Origin: Coraliomargarita sinensis
GTDB lineage: Bacteria > Verrucomicrobiota > Verrucomicrobiia > Opitutales > Coraliomargaritaceae
Assembly (NCBI RefSeq): GCF_003185655.1
Contig: NZ_QHJQ01000005.1
Span: 124,001-188,000, forward strand
DNA: 64,000 nucleotides
Direction of reading: 5' to 3'
The notes below the pieces were generated by a model. It did no database searches. It had not been told where the DNA came from and saw only the letters and a program-made list of their open reading frames with translations. Shown one piece after another: positions 56,025-64,000 of this stretch; the first letter of the stretch is position 1; each line of letters starts with the position of its first letter. Made by a program: the position numbers and the translations under genes.

Positions 56025-57491
56025 ATGCCCGAAACTTATTTTAAAACCATCGCCGAACTCTCCGCCGTATTGGAAGCGGGGGAGTTGACTTCGGTTCAAC
56101 TTACTCAGGCCGTCATCGACCGCACTGCCGCCGTCGACGAAAAGGTCAAAGCCTTTCTGTCCTACGACGCTGGAGACGCACTCGCCCAGGCCAAGGCCTC
56201 GGATGAGCGCCGCGCTGCCGGTAAGGCCCTCAGCAAGCTCGACGGTATTCCGGTAGGGATTAAGGACGTACTCGCAGTGAAAGATCAACCGCTTGGTTGC
56301 GCGTCGAAAATGTTGGAAAACTACGTTTCGCCTTACGATGCGACCTGTGTGGCCAAGCTCAGGGAAGCCGGTGCGATCATCTGGGGGCGGCTCAACATGG
56401 ACGAGTTTGCCATGGGTTCTTCCACGGAAAATTCGGCCCATCAAACCACCGCCAATCCCTGGGACCTGGAAACCATTCCCGGCGGCTCTTCCGGTGGCAG
56501 TGCGGCGGCGCTGGCAGCCGGCGAGGCCATCGCCACCCTGGGTACCGACACCGGCGGTTCGATTCGCCAGCCGGCGGCTCTCTGCGGGGTGGTTGGGATG
56601 AAGCCGACCTACGGCATGGTTTCCCGTTACGGACTTGTGGCTTTTGCCTCCTCCCTGGACCAGGTCGGGCCCTTCGCCCGCACGGTGGAGGACGCCGCTA
56701 TCCTGTTGGAGGCCATGCTGGGCAAGGATGATCTCGATTCCACCTCAATTGCGCCGCAGGGCGACACCGACTATGCGGCCGCGCTGAAGGAAAAGAAGGG
56801 GCCCTGGAAGCTGGGCGTGCCCCGAGAATTTTTCGGCGAGGGAATCGATCCTGAAGTGAAGGCGAATATCGAACAGGCGATCGACTGGTACAAGTCGCAG
56901 GGCTGCGAGATTGTCGACATCTCGCTTCCGCATTCCGACCTGGCGGTGCCGGTCTATTACATTGTGGCGACAGCCGAGGCCTCGTCCAATCTGGCCCGTT
57001 TTGACGGGGTGCGTTACAGCCATCGCAGCGAAGAGGCCAAGGACGCGCTCACGCTGTTCACCAAGAGTCGGGGCGAGGGCTTCGGCGATGAAGTGAAGCG
57101 TCGTATCATCCTGGGCACTTACGTCCTCAGCTCGGGTTACTATGATGCCTACTACAAGCGGGCGCAAAAAGTGAGGCGCTTAATCCTCGGCGATTTCGAA
57201 AAAGCTTTCGAGCAGGTGGATGCCATCCTGACACCGACGTCGCCGACGCCCGCATTCAAGCGAGGCGAGCGGGCCGACGATCCGCTGGCCATGTATCTCA
57301 GCGATGTTTACACGATCTCCGTCAATCTCGCAGGTCTGCCCGCGATCTCGGTGCCCAGTGGCTTTACCGAAAGCGGGCTGCCCGTCGGCCTGCAGGTCAT
57401 CGGAAAAGCTTTCGGCGAAGCCGATATGTTCGCCGTGGCCCACGCCTTCGAACAAGGCCATGACTACCACAAACAAACACCTAATCTTTAA
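56025..57491 (+). CDS. gatA: Glu-tRNA(Gln)/Asp-tRNA(Asn) amidotransferase subunit A
   Basis: The ATG at 56025 gives 488 residues (MPETYFKTIAELSAVLEAGE); a GTG 23 codons upstream reads through the palindrome and is unlikely. It is an amidase-signature protein with the Ser-cisSer-Lys triad: the Lys in LDGIPVGIKDVLA, Ser residues in PGGSSGGSAAALAAG and the nucleophile in LGTDTGGSIRQPAALCG. It hydrolyses glutamine to supply ammonia for converting Glu-tRNA(Gln) to Gln-tRNA(Gln). gatB follows but is separated by a GxxExxY cassette of ~480 bp. Confidence 0.96.
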   Translation: MPETYFKTIAELSAVLEAGELTSVQLTQAVIDRTAAVDEKVKAFLSYDAGDALAQAKASDERRAAGKALSKLDGIPVGIKDVLAVKDQPLGCASKMLENYVSPYDATCVAKLREAGAIIWGRLNMDEFAMGSSTENSAHQTTANPWDLETIPGGSSGGSAAALAAGEAIATLGTDTGGSIRQPAALCGVVGMKPTYGMVSRYGLVAFASSLDQVGPFARTVEDAAILLEAMLGKDDLDSTSIAPQGDTDYAAALKEKKGPWKLGVPREFFGEGIDPEVKANIEQAIDWYKSQGCEIVDISLPHSDLAVPVYYIVATAEASSNLARFDGVRYSHRSEEAKDALTLFTKSRGEGFGDEVKRRIILGTYVLSSGYYDAYYKRAQKVRRLILGDFEKAFEQVDAILTPTSPTPAFKRGERADDPLAMYLSDVYTISVNLAGLPAISVPSGFTESGLPVGLQVIGKAFGEADMFAVAHAFEQGHDYHKQTPNL

Positions 57492-57501
57492 AAGGAATTG
57501 A

Positions 57502-57983
57502 TTAACCGCAGAGTTCGCTGAGGGCACAGAGAGATGTGGAGTAGAGAGAAGGTAATACTATGGGAGAATTAAGTGAGACAATTATCGGAGCCGCAATTGA
57601 GGTGCACCGAGAACTGGGGCCTGGGCTTCTGGAAAGCACTTATGAGGCTTGCTTGGCGCATGAGTTAAACTTGCAGGGGATTAAAGCTGTTCGTCAGAAA
57701 AAGCAGCCTATTTATTACAAAGGACTAGAGATCGATGAAGCCTATCGCATCGACGTCATCGTTGAAGATGAGATCATTCTGGAACTAAAAGTAGTGGATG
57801 AATTCAACGATATTCACCTCGCCCAATTGCTGACCTATTTAAAGCTTTCCGGCTGTTCTCTTGGATACCTCATTAACTTTAACGTGCCACTTTTGAAAAA
57901 CGGCATCAAACGTGTCGTGAACAATCATACAGAACTCTAATGCTCCTGTTCTCCTCCGCGCTCTCCGCGAACTCTGCGGTTTA
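57502..57983. mobile_element. Intact GxxExxY cassette with terminal inverted repeats
   Basis: The left repeat (57502-57523) is TTAACCGCAGAGTTCGCTGA. The right repeat (57962-57983) has the complement TAAACCGCAGAGTTCGCGGA. They match at about 19 of 22 positions in inverted orientation. Between them lies one intact gene and nothing else. The unit lies within the gatA-gatB gap. No flanking target-site duplication is obvious and no transposase is present. Confidence 0.65.
57560..57940 (+). CDS. GxxExxY protein (PDDEXK_3 family)
   Basis: A 126-residue protein of the GxxExxY family. The motif is LGPGLLESTYEACL with G22, E25 and Y28. The second half carries a PD-(D/E)xK nuclease-like core: Y62-R-I-D65, then E75-L-K77 (RIDVIVEDEIILELKVVD), and a final FNVPLLKNGIKRVVN. 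The fold suggests a DNA nuclease or nuclease-derived binding protein, but no activity is proven to my knowledge. It lies between terminal inverted repeats within the gat gene group, where it would be co-transcribed. A broken relative with different repeats is at 38551-38938. Confidence 0.88.
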   Translation: MGELSETIIGAAIEVHRELGPGLLESTYEACLAHELNLQGIKAVRQKKQPIYYKGLEIDEAYRIDVIVEDEIILELKVVDEFNDIHLAQLLTYLKLSGCSLGYLINFNVPLLKNGIKRVVNNHTEL

Positions 57984-58002
57984 AAAAATATTCTCTTCAT
58001 TC

Positions 58003-59469
58003 ATGGACTACGAAGCAGTTATCGGACTTGAAATACACGTGCAGATTAAAACCCGCACGAAAATGTTCACCGCCGCGCCCTACGAATACGGCGCGGCGCC
58101 CAACACGCTGATCGATCCGGTCGTGCTCGGATTGCCCGGCACGCTGCCGGTGCTCAATCACGAGGCGATCGAGAAGTGTGCCAAACTCGGACTCATGCTC
58201 GGCTGTGAGATCGCCGAGGTCTGCAAGTGGGACCGTAAGAACTATTTTTATCCGGACTCGCCCAAGAACTACCAACTGACCCAGAACGATCAGCCACTCT
58301 GCCTCGGTGGCGAGGTCGAAATCGAGTTGGCCGATGCCGCCCGCAATGCCGCCGGGGAGCACCGCTGGGTGAAGCTCAATCGTATCCACCTCGAGGAGGA
58401 CCCCGGCAAGCTGACCCACGAATCCTTCGATACCCTGATCGACTTCAACCGGGCGGGCGTGCCGCTGGCCGAGATTGTGACCGAGCCGGACATGAGTTCC
58501 TCCGCCGAAGCGGTCGCCTTCCTTAACGCACTGCGCAATCTTATCATCTACGCCGGTATCTCCGACTGCGATATGGAGAAGGGGCAGCTACGCTGTGACG
58601 CCAACGTCTCGCTCCGTCCGAAGGGAAGCAAAGAACTCGGTACCCGCACCGAGATGAAGAACCTCAATTCGATCTCCAATGTCAAGGCCGCCATCGAATA
58701 CGAAATCGAGCGCCAGACGGATGTGCTGGAGTCGGGCGATCTGGTGGTTCAGGAGACCCGCCGCTGGGATGTCGACCAGGGGATCAGTTTCTCGCTCCGC
58801 AGCAAGGAAGAGGCCCATGACTACCGCTACTTTCCGGATCCGGACCTGATGCCGGTCGAAATGGACCGTGCCCGTGTCGATGCCTTGAAGGCCGAGTTGC
58901 CGGAGCGCCCCTTCGATAAGCAGCGCCGTTTTGAGAAGGAATTCAACCTGCCTTATACGGTGACCACGGTGCTTTGCCCGAACCGTGAACTCAGCGAGTT
59001 CTTCGAGACGGCCTTGGAAACGCACAACTCACCCAAGCTGGTGGCCAACTACGTGGCCAACGATCTTCTGCGCGAACTTTCCGCTGGTTCCGACCACGGC
59101 TCACAGAACCTGAAAGTCAGCGAGTGCAAGCTCACACCGGCCCACATCGGGACACTCGCCAAGATCATCGATGAAGGAGTCATCTCCAAACAGATCGCGA
59201 AAGAGGTCTTTACCGAGATGTTTGCCACCGGAGAGATGCCTGACGCTATCGTGGAAAAGAAGGGACTCAAACAAAGCAACGATTCCGGCGAGATCGAAGC
59301 GCTCTGTCGGGAGGCCATTGCCAACAACGAGAAGGCGGTCAACCAATACAAGGACGGTAACGAGAAAGCGATCAACGCCCTCAAGGGGCCGGTCATGAAG
59401 GCGACCAAGGGCAAGGCGAACCCGGCGATGCTCGACCAGTTGCTGAAGAAGCTGATCGACGAGGGGTAG
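58003..59469 (+). CDS. gatB: Glu-tRNA(Gln)/Asp-tRNA(Asn) amidotransferase subunit B
   Basis: This 488-residue subunit binds the mischarged tRNA, activates its Glu or Asp with ATP and receives ammonia through the tunnel from GatA. Blocks include YEAVIGLEIHVQIKTRTKMF, RKNYFYPDSPKNYQLTQNDQ, RIHLEEDPGKLTHE, DFNRAGVPLAEIVTEPDMSS and CDANVSLRPKGS. The C-terminal YqeY-like tail domain (ending MKATKGKANPAMLDQLLKKL) is intact. It starts 20 bp after the right repeat of the GxxExxY cassette. Confidence 0.96.
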   Translation: MDYEAVIGLEIHVQIKTRTKMFTAAPYEYGAAPNTLIDPVVLGLPGTLPVLNHEAIEKCAKLGLMLGCEIAEVCKWDRKNYFYPDSPKNYQLTQNDQPLCLGGEVEIELADAARNAAGEHRWVKLNRIHLEEDPGKLTHESFDTLIDFNRAGVPLAEIVTEPDMSSSAEAVAFLNALRNLIIYAGISDCDMEKGQLRCDANVSLRPKGSKELGTRTEMKNLNSISNVKAAIEYEIERQTDVLESGDLVVQETRRWDVDQGISFSLRSKEEAHDYRYFPDPDLMPVEMDRARVDALKAELPERPFDKQRRFEKEFNLPYTVTTVLCPNRELSEFFETALETHNSPKLVANYVANDLLRELSAGSDHGSQNLKVSECKLTPAHIGTLAKIIDEGVISKQIAKEVFTEMFATGEMPDAIVEKKGLKQSNDSGEIEALCREAIANNEKAVNQYKDGNEKAINALKGPVMKATKGKANPAMLDQLLKKLIDEG

Positions 59470-59487
59470 GGAATTAATTGATCGCCG

Positions 59488-60519
59488 ATGAAGCCTTTGC
59501 GTCTATTAGCTGTAGTAGTTTGTTTTACTACTTTGGTTTGTTACTCTTTTGCGCAGTTGGAAACCAAGCAGTTTGACGTAAACTACTATCACTTAATCTC
59601 TTTGGATCCTGTAAGTTCGAGTAAAAAGAAACTCAATCACTCCGAAGGGGAGGGCAACCCAGAGCACTGGAAGGAACTTAGCAAAGATGACCTTTCCATG
59701 ATAGATTGGTTGGAAAATCTAGGAGTTCCTTTTTGTCGAGTTGATGGTGCTAGTTTGGTCTATCACAAGCAAAGAGAACTGTACGAGGCGATAAAAGCTG
59801 GAGAGGAAAATTTGGGAGTCATCGAGGTTACGAATACACCTACTAACCTGGGTATTTTAGAGTACAGGCTGATATCTAAGACAAATGCCTACCTGCGAGG
59901 AAATAATCGTGCTTCTGAACAGATTCGCATAGAAGGCTTTCCAATGCCGCATGAAATAGGGCCACCTTCATTTATCGGTTTGGATGATAGTGAAGTTATT
60001 CAGCTTATAAATGACTGGGAACAAATACTTCCCGAGCTGTCTTTACATTCGGTCCAGAAAAAGGCTAATCAGAGTGGAAGGGCCTTATACGTCCTTTACG
60101 GCCCCAAGTGGGATCGAGATAGGGGATTTTGGAAACTTAATGAGGGTTGGTTGAGATTTTCAAAAGAAAGGTGGTCCAATCTTTACGAATCGAATGTTGT
60201 GAGAGAAGAGATTCTATCTATGGAAAGTTCTGAGGTTCATATTTCATATCTCTCTGGACTAAGACCTAATGGAGTAGTTGTTGGTGATGGTTTAAATGAG
60301 GAAGAATTCTCGTCGTTAGTTAACGCATTGGGTAAGGTAGGAAGAATTAATTTCCAAAAGGATTATGTTGTCACAGGACAGCGTGCACGGAGTTCTCTTG
60401 AACGTGTGAAGGTATTGGAAAATGGTTATTTGCTATTTTTTGAGGGTGGCTTCCAAGTTACATGTTCAATCCATGATGATGTGCTTCGAATCAACCAAGT
60501 GATGTATTTTGGTTATTAG
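59488..60519 (+). CDS. Orphan secreted protein, AT-rich
   Basis: This 343-residue protein has a signal peptide (LRLLAVVVCFTTLVCYSFAQ). No known domain is seen. The mature part mixes short strands and charged loops (DVNYYHLISLDPVSSSKKKL, LYVLYGPKWDRDRGFWKLNE, YVVTGQRARSSLERVKVLEN). Base composition is clearly more AT-rich than its neighbours and codon use differs (many AAA, TTA, TTT), suggesting recent arrival. The stop of gatB lies 18 bp upstream, so it may ride on that transcript. Confidence 0.5.
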   Translation: MKPLRLLAVVVCFTTLVCYSFAQLETKQFDVNYYHLISLDPVSSSKKKLNHSEGEGNPEHWKELSKDDLSMIDWLENLGVPFCRVDGASLVYHKQRELYEAIKAGEENLGVIEVTNTPTNLGILEYRLISKTNAYLRGNNRASEQIRIEGFPMPHEIGPPSFIGLDDSEVIQLINDWEQILPELSLHSVQKKANQSGRALYVLYGPKWDRDRGFWKLNEGWLRFSKERWSNLYESNVVREEILSMESSEVHISYLSGLRPNGVVVGDGLNEEEFSSLVNALGKVGRINFQKDYVVTGQRARSSLERVKVLENGYLLFFEGGFQVTCSIHDDVLRINQVMYFGY

Positions 60520-60609
60520 TTAAGTCTTATTTATTAAAATGGTATATACAGACATGAAGTGTACTGCCTATGCTTCATAAGTTTTGTCGGAAAACGCAGA
60601 TATAAATGC

Positions 60610-61434
60610 TTAACCGTACTGCCACTGCTTTTTGACAAAGTCGATTGCCTTACGAATTGCCGGGCCTTGGTGGGCCCCTTGTAGCAGGTGTCCGTAGAAC
60701 CAGGCGGTATCGAGTTGTACCGGGACGTCCGCATTCTCCAGCGCCGCCTTCATCATGCGGGCATTCTTGTGTTGGACGAGTATGTCGAGCCGCGCATGGT
60801 AGAGAAAGACAGGGGGATGTTCTGGTGTGACATGGTTGATCGGTGAGGCCTCCTTCCAAGCCTCGGGAAATTCCTGGGGTGAACCGCCAATGAACGGGGT
60901 AATAAGCGGGCTCTTCGGGTAAAGGGAAAAGTCAACGGGCGCCCCGCCGGCGACAACGACCGAAATTTTCGGGCCTTCCGGATCGGGGATTTCGGCGGCA
61001 AGGAGGGCGAGGTGTGCGCCGGCCGAATATCCCAAGGTAATGCAACGACTGGTATCGAGGCGATAGTGCTCGGCATTGTCCTGCAAATACCGGAGTGCGG
61101 CGTGGACATCATTGAGTTGGGCGGGGTAGTGATGCTTCGGTGCCAAACGGTAGTTGATGTTAAAGGCGGCGATACCCGACTCGGCAAGTTGCTTGGAGAC
61201 TGCGGTCATATCACTCCGGTCGCGGTTGCTCCATCCGCCGCCATGCATTAAGACCGCAACAGGAAAGGGGCCGTTGCCCCTTGGCAGGTAAAGGTCGCCC
61301 TGTTGGCGAATTCCCCCGTCGTCCACGTAAGGGATATCGGTTTGTGGAGTGGGTACTTGTTTGGTCGTGGCGCAGGCAGTCATCAGGAGCAGGGCGAAAC
61401 CGGAGATGGAAAGTGGAAGTACATGAGTTGGCAT
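60610..61434 (-). CDS. Alpha/beta-hydrolase lipoprotein (carboxylesterase-like)
   Basis: The protein has 274 residues with lipoprotein signal LLLMTAC (C21). The hydrolase fold shows an oxyanion HGGG (64-67), the nucleophile elbow LGYSAGAHL with S137, a probable acid in YHARLDILV and a His in WFYGHLL. The pattern fits the BD-FAE / Abhydrolase_3 esterases that deacylate carbohydrates or small esters. It is membrane-attached, in the periplasm or outer membrane. Between it and the convergent orphan gene lie 90 bp of AT-rich DNA. Substrate unknown. Confidence 0.82.
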   Translation of the reverse strand: MPTHVLPLSISGFALLLMTACATTKQVPTPQTDIPYVDDGGIRQQGDLYLPRGNGPFPVAVLMHGGGWSNRDRSDMTAVSKQLAESGIAAFNINYRLAPKHHYPAQLNDVHAALRYLQDNAEHYRLDTSRCITLGYSAGAHLALLAAEIPDPEGPKISVVVAGGAPVDFSLYPKSPLITPFIGGSPQEFPEAWKEASPINHVTPEHPPVFLYHARLDILVQHKNARMMKAALENADVPVQLDTAWFYGHLLQGAHQGPAIRKAIDFVKKQWQYG

Positions 61435-61477
61435 GTGAAAATAGGTTTATAAAATGCAAATATTCGACTTGTTCGGG

Positions 61478-61557
61478 TAGCCGAAAGCCTTCGCTTTTGG
61501 TTCGCGCGCTTACGGACCTGCCTTGCCCTATCGACCAAAGCCGAAGGGCTTCGGCTA
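61478..61557. repeat. REP-like pair, AGCCGAAGGGCTTCGGCT family
   Basis: AGCCGAAG-GG-CTTCGGCT (61538-61555) is a perfect 8-bp-stem palindrome. An imperfect inverted copy (TAGCCGAAAGCCTTCGCTTT) lies at 61478-61497. Both sit in the 144-bp gap between the ABC fusion and the esterase gene. Confidence 0.6.
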
Positions 61558-61578
61558 GGTTTGACCGAGTATCTTAGC

Positions 61579-63396
61579 CTAGTCGCGAACACGATAACCG
61601 GTTTTCAAAAGAATATAAGAAAAGATCGTACCAAAAATGAGAAAGAGCAGACCGCCGAAGAAGCCGGCTCCCGCCGGGACATCGGCGTATCCCGTCATGG
61701 CGTAACGCAGTTCACTGACCAGGTAGAGAAGCGGATTAAACATGGCCACCGTATCCCAGGGAGGCGGCAGCATCTTGATCGAGTAAAATACGCCGCCAAG
61801 AAAGGTGAGCGGCAGGATGATAAAGTTGGGCAGCAAGTTCACCTGTTCGAATCCGGTGGCGAGGATACCGACGCAAAGTCCCAGCGCCCCGAAGCTGGCT
61901 GAAGCGAGCAGGATCATCAACAGCGTGAGCGGAGGATTGGCCAAGGTGCTTGCGCCCATCAAAGTCGCCACCAGCCAAATCGTCGAACCGATGCATAACC
62001 CGCGAACCGAGGCCGAAGCAATATAGGCGAACGTAATCTGAAGGGGAGAGAGCGGGGAGGCCAACAGGTCGGTGATCGAGCCGTGGATCTTGTTCAGGAG
62101 GAAGGAAAAACCGGAATTCATGAACGCGTTCATCACCACGGACATGATGATTAGCCCCGGGACCAGAAAGTCGGCGTAGGGAACGCCTTCGATTTCCTTG
62201 AGCCGGTCTCCCAGTGAATAACCGAAGACGAGAAACCAAAGGACGGTGGTAAGGACAGGGCTGAGGATGGAGCCCATGAACATGCTGAGGAATCGTGAAA
62301 TCTCCCGCCTGAAGAGTCCGTAGGTGCCGTAAATGCCGCGGTTCTTTTTCGCCTGCGTTCGCACTTCGTTCAGTTTCTCCAAGCCTTTTTGTTGAAGCTC
62401 GGTGCTAACCGAGGGCGCTGTGACGTCTGGTTTGAGCGGATGCTCTGAATCCCCGGCGGCACGATTCTCCGCGACAATACTTTTGAAAATAGCTTCGATT
62501 GACCGGCGAACCGTCTCGACATGGGCGACCTGACAGTCCGGCAGCGTCCCGATGCGCTCGAGCACGGCGGACAAACGTCGACCACCGGTCGCACCGGTCA
62601 CCATCACGACGCGGTTTGCTTCCGCTTCAGCGATCGCGTCGTGGGCGGCGAGTGCCTCTGCCTCGGCATTCGATAAGGTTCTGGAGAGCTCAAGCACGTG
62701 ATGCGAAGCCCCGTATTTTCGACGCAGTCCGGCATTGGAATCAATTTCCACCAGGCGGCCCTGATCAATCACGCCGATTCGGTCGGCCAGTTGCTCGGCT
62801 TCCTCCAGGTAGTGGGTGGTCAGGACAATGGTGACGCCGGCATCCCGCAAATCGCGGATGTAGTCCCAGAGTTTGTCACGCAGGTCGACATCGACGCCGG
62901 CAGTGGGCTCGTCGAGAAACAGAATGGCAGGACGATGGGCCAGGGCCTTGCAGATCATCAAGCGGCGTTTCATACCACCGGACAGATAGCGGGAGTTGTC
63001 CTCTGACTTTTCCAGAAGCGAGAAATCCCGCAGCAATTCATCGTGGACCGGGCTTTTAAACGGCACGCCGAAGTAGGAGGCCTGATAGATCAAGGTTTCC
63101 CGGGTTGTGAAAAAGCCGTCGTAGTTGAGCTCCTGAGGCACCAGGCCGATCAGCTGACGCGCCAGCTTGGGCTCTTTAACCACATCGTGCCCGCCCACTT
63201 TGATCGAGCCTTCGAAGCTACGGGCAAGTCCGGTAACACAGCCGATCAGAGTGGTTTTACCGGCACCATTCGGGCCAAGCAGGGCAAAGATTTCTCCCGG
63301 CGCGATTTCCAAATCGACATCGTTCAGCGCGGTAAAGTCACCGAAACGCTTGGACAGGCCGCGAATTTGCAGAATGGCATGGTTGGAAGCCGGCAT
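61579..63396 (-). CDS. ABC-2 exporter: ATPase and permease fused in one chain
   Basis: The protein has 605 residues. The N-terminal ATPase (1-~310) has Walker A GPNGAGKTT (41-49), signature YLSGGMKRRL, Walker B AILFLDEPTAGVD and TTHYLEEAEQ. A ~45-residue linker leads to a six-segment ABC2 permease (~350-605; FLSMFMGSILSPVLTTVLWF first, PNFIILPLTFLGGVFYSIKM later). In many bacteria (YadG/YadH) these are two genes. The cargo may be a lipid, polysaccharide or drug. The pterin dehydratase gene lies 15 bp upstream. Confidence 0.9.
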   Translation of the reverse strand: MPASNHAILQIRGLSKRFGDFTALNDVDLEIAPGEIFALLGPNGAGKTTLIGCVTGLARSFEGSIKVGGHDVVKEPKLARQLIGLVPQELNYDGFFTTRETLIYQASYFGVPFKSPVHDELLRDFSLLEKSEDNSRYLSGGMKRRLMICKALAHRPAILFLDEPTAGVDVDLRDKLWDYIRDLRDAGVTIVLTTHYLEEAEQLADRIGVIDQGRLVEIDSNAGLRRKYGASHHVLELSRTLSNAEAEALAAHDAIAEAEANRVVMVTGATGGRRLSAVLERIGTLPDCQVAHVETVRRSIEAIFKSIVAENRAAGDSEHPLKPDVTAPSVSTELQQKGLEKLNEVRTQAKKNRGIYGTYGLFRREISRFLSMFMGSILSPVLTTVLWFLVFGYSLGDRLKEIEGVPYADFLVPGLIIMSVVMNAFMNSGFSFLLNKIHGSITDLLASPLSPLQITFAYIASASVRGLCIGSTIWLVATLMGASTLANPPLTLLMILLASASFGALGLCVGILATGFEQVNLLPNFIILPLTFLGGVFYSIKMLPPPWDTVAMFNPLLYLVSELRYAMTGYADVPAGAGFFGGLLFLIFGTIFSYILLKTGYRVRD

Positions 63397-63411
63397 CGTT
63401 TGCGGAGTCGC

Positions 63412-63693
63412 CTAGTACAGTTTTTCGATCTGGCGAGCCAGCTTGACGTCCTTCTCGGTCACCTTGCTGCCGGCATCGTGGGTGGTCAGGCTAAAACGAA
63501 CCTTGTTGTAAACATTTTCAATTTCCGGATGGTGGTTCATCTCTTCAACCTCGAAGGCGAGGCGCATGAGAAAGCTCATCGCATCGCGAAAACTCTCGAA
63601 AGTGAACAGCTTGGTCAGCTTGTCCTTTTCAATTTCCCAGCCCTCCAGATCGCTTAGGGCCACTTCGAGTTCGGTTTCAGTCAGTGCATGCAT
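63412..63693 (-). CDS. phhB: 4a-Hydroxytetrahydrobiopterin dehydratase
   Basis: This 93-residue protein has the PCD/DCoH signature FEVEEMNHHPEIENVYNKVR followed by FSLTTHDAGSKVTEKDVKLA. It dehydrates 4a-hydroxy-tetrahydropterin, recycling the cofactor of aromatic amino-acid hydroxylases. The catalytic His pair (NHHP) and the later His (TTHDAG) are present. No hydroxylase gene is in the window, so a molybdopterin-linked or other role is possible. It is the first gene of a probable two-gene transcript with the ABC fusion. Confidence 0.93.
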   Translation of the reverse strand: MHALTETELEVALSDLEGWEIEKDKLTKLFTFESFRDAMSFLMRLAFEVEEMNHHPEIENVYNKVRFSLTTHDAGSKVTEKDVKLARQIEKLY

Positions 63694-63760
63694 TCGTCTA
63701 TCGTGGAAGAGAAAGCGAAGGAGTCAAATTGAGGATCCGGGAGAGGGCTCTTGTCACAGC

Positions 63761-64000
63761 CTACCGCGTCAATTCCTCGAGCTGTTCCAGTTCCTCGTAA
63801 GCCTCCAGAATTTGATTTTCCAGTGATTCCAGTTTTTTCGCATCCGCCAACGGATCATTGTCCGAGCTTTGGTAGTATTCCGCTGAAGCCATGCGGTTTG
63901 ATAATGCGTTCATCTCTGCTTCCATGTTTTCGATTTCTGCAGGCAGGGTTTTGAGAGCTTCGCGTTCTTTATTGGAAAGTGTGCGCTTGGGTATGTCCGG
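63761..64000 (-). CDS. ABC-F ATPase, C-terminal end (runs off right edge)
   Basis: The last 79 residues are visible, ending at TAG 63761-63763; the frame is exactly in phase at base 64000. The sequence KRTLSNKEREALKTLPAEIE, then LENQILEAYEELEQLEELTR, is the C-terminal coiled coil of Uup/ABC-F proteins (pattern LS-kE-reLe-LPaeIe-lE), a ribosome- or DNA-binding tail. No ATPase motif is inside the window, so the call rests on the tail only. It lies 67 bp upstream of phhB. Confidence 0.7.
   Translation of the reverse strand, partial: PDIPKRTLSNKEREALKTLPAEIENMEAEMNALSNRMASAEYYQSSDNDPLADAKKLESLENQILEAYEELEQLEELTR

Overview
The window looks like a piece of chromosome from a marine or salt-adapted member of the Verrucomicrobiota (Opitutae / Puniceicoccales-like). 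This is inference. The grounds are a complete ectABC ectoine cluster beside a Na+:solute symporter, a Na+-pumping decarboxylase operon, an SHD1-type N-terminal domain, a B12-dependent ribonucleotide reductase, few clear Shine-Dalgarno sites and many palindromic intergenic repeats. No rRNA, tRNA, CRISPR array, prophage or transposase is visible.

Layout. 1-4.7 kb: start of an outer-membrane porin, a CNNM/CBS membrane protein, a PGPGW-type membrane protein, a trypsin-like protease and an L,D-transpeptidase. 4.9-8.8 kb: a five-gene minus-strand operon for a biotin-dependent Na+-translocating decarboxylase, best read as methylmalonyl-CoA decarboxylase. 9.2-14.4 kb: M24 peptidase, unknown membrane protein, Tat-exported SGNH hydrolase, beta-propeller-like protein, vWA-like protein. 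14.4-19.8 kb: two sensor kinases, a LuxR regulator and a glutathione peroxidase with an odd Cys-rich tail. 19.8-25.6 kb: orphan higA with toxin remnants, nrdJ with two tandem NrdR boxes, and a 7TMR-DISM kinase. 25.8-31.5 kb: a MacAB-like ABC export operon with two Cys-rich exported proteins. 31.8-35.6 kb: ectABC, a strong terminator and an SSS transporter. 35.7-40.1 kb: alaS and leuB with a decayed GxxExxY cassette between them. 40.3-44.5 kb: a four-gene envelope-type operon (GT4, TPR, C39, rhomboid-like). 44.6-48.9 kb: MBL hydrolase-ribD-rdgB, truC-like, and a degenerate NtrC-like regulator. 49-59.5 kb: pheS, pheT, a RimK-like ATP-grasp with its GNAT/C39 partner, and gatC-gatA-gatB. 59.5-64 kb: an AT-rich orphan secreted protein, an esterase lipoprotein, an ABC ATPase-permease fusion, pterin dehydratase and the end of an ABC-F gene.

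The most unusual feature is a set of inverted-repeat cassettes in housekeeping intergenic gaps. An intact GxxExxY (PDDEXK_3) gene flanked by ACCGCAGAG-type inverted repeats sits between gatA and gatB. A pseudogene of the same family, flanked by different (ACCACGGAT-type) inverted repeats, sits between alaS and leuB. A nested, gene-less pair sits between pheS and pheT. At least five further palindromic or REP-like families occupy other gaps. Other points worth checking are ectA without a normal start codon, a sigma-54-activator-like protein that has lost its P-loop and GAFTGA motif, and toxin-antitoxin remnants upstream of higA.
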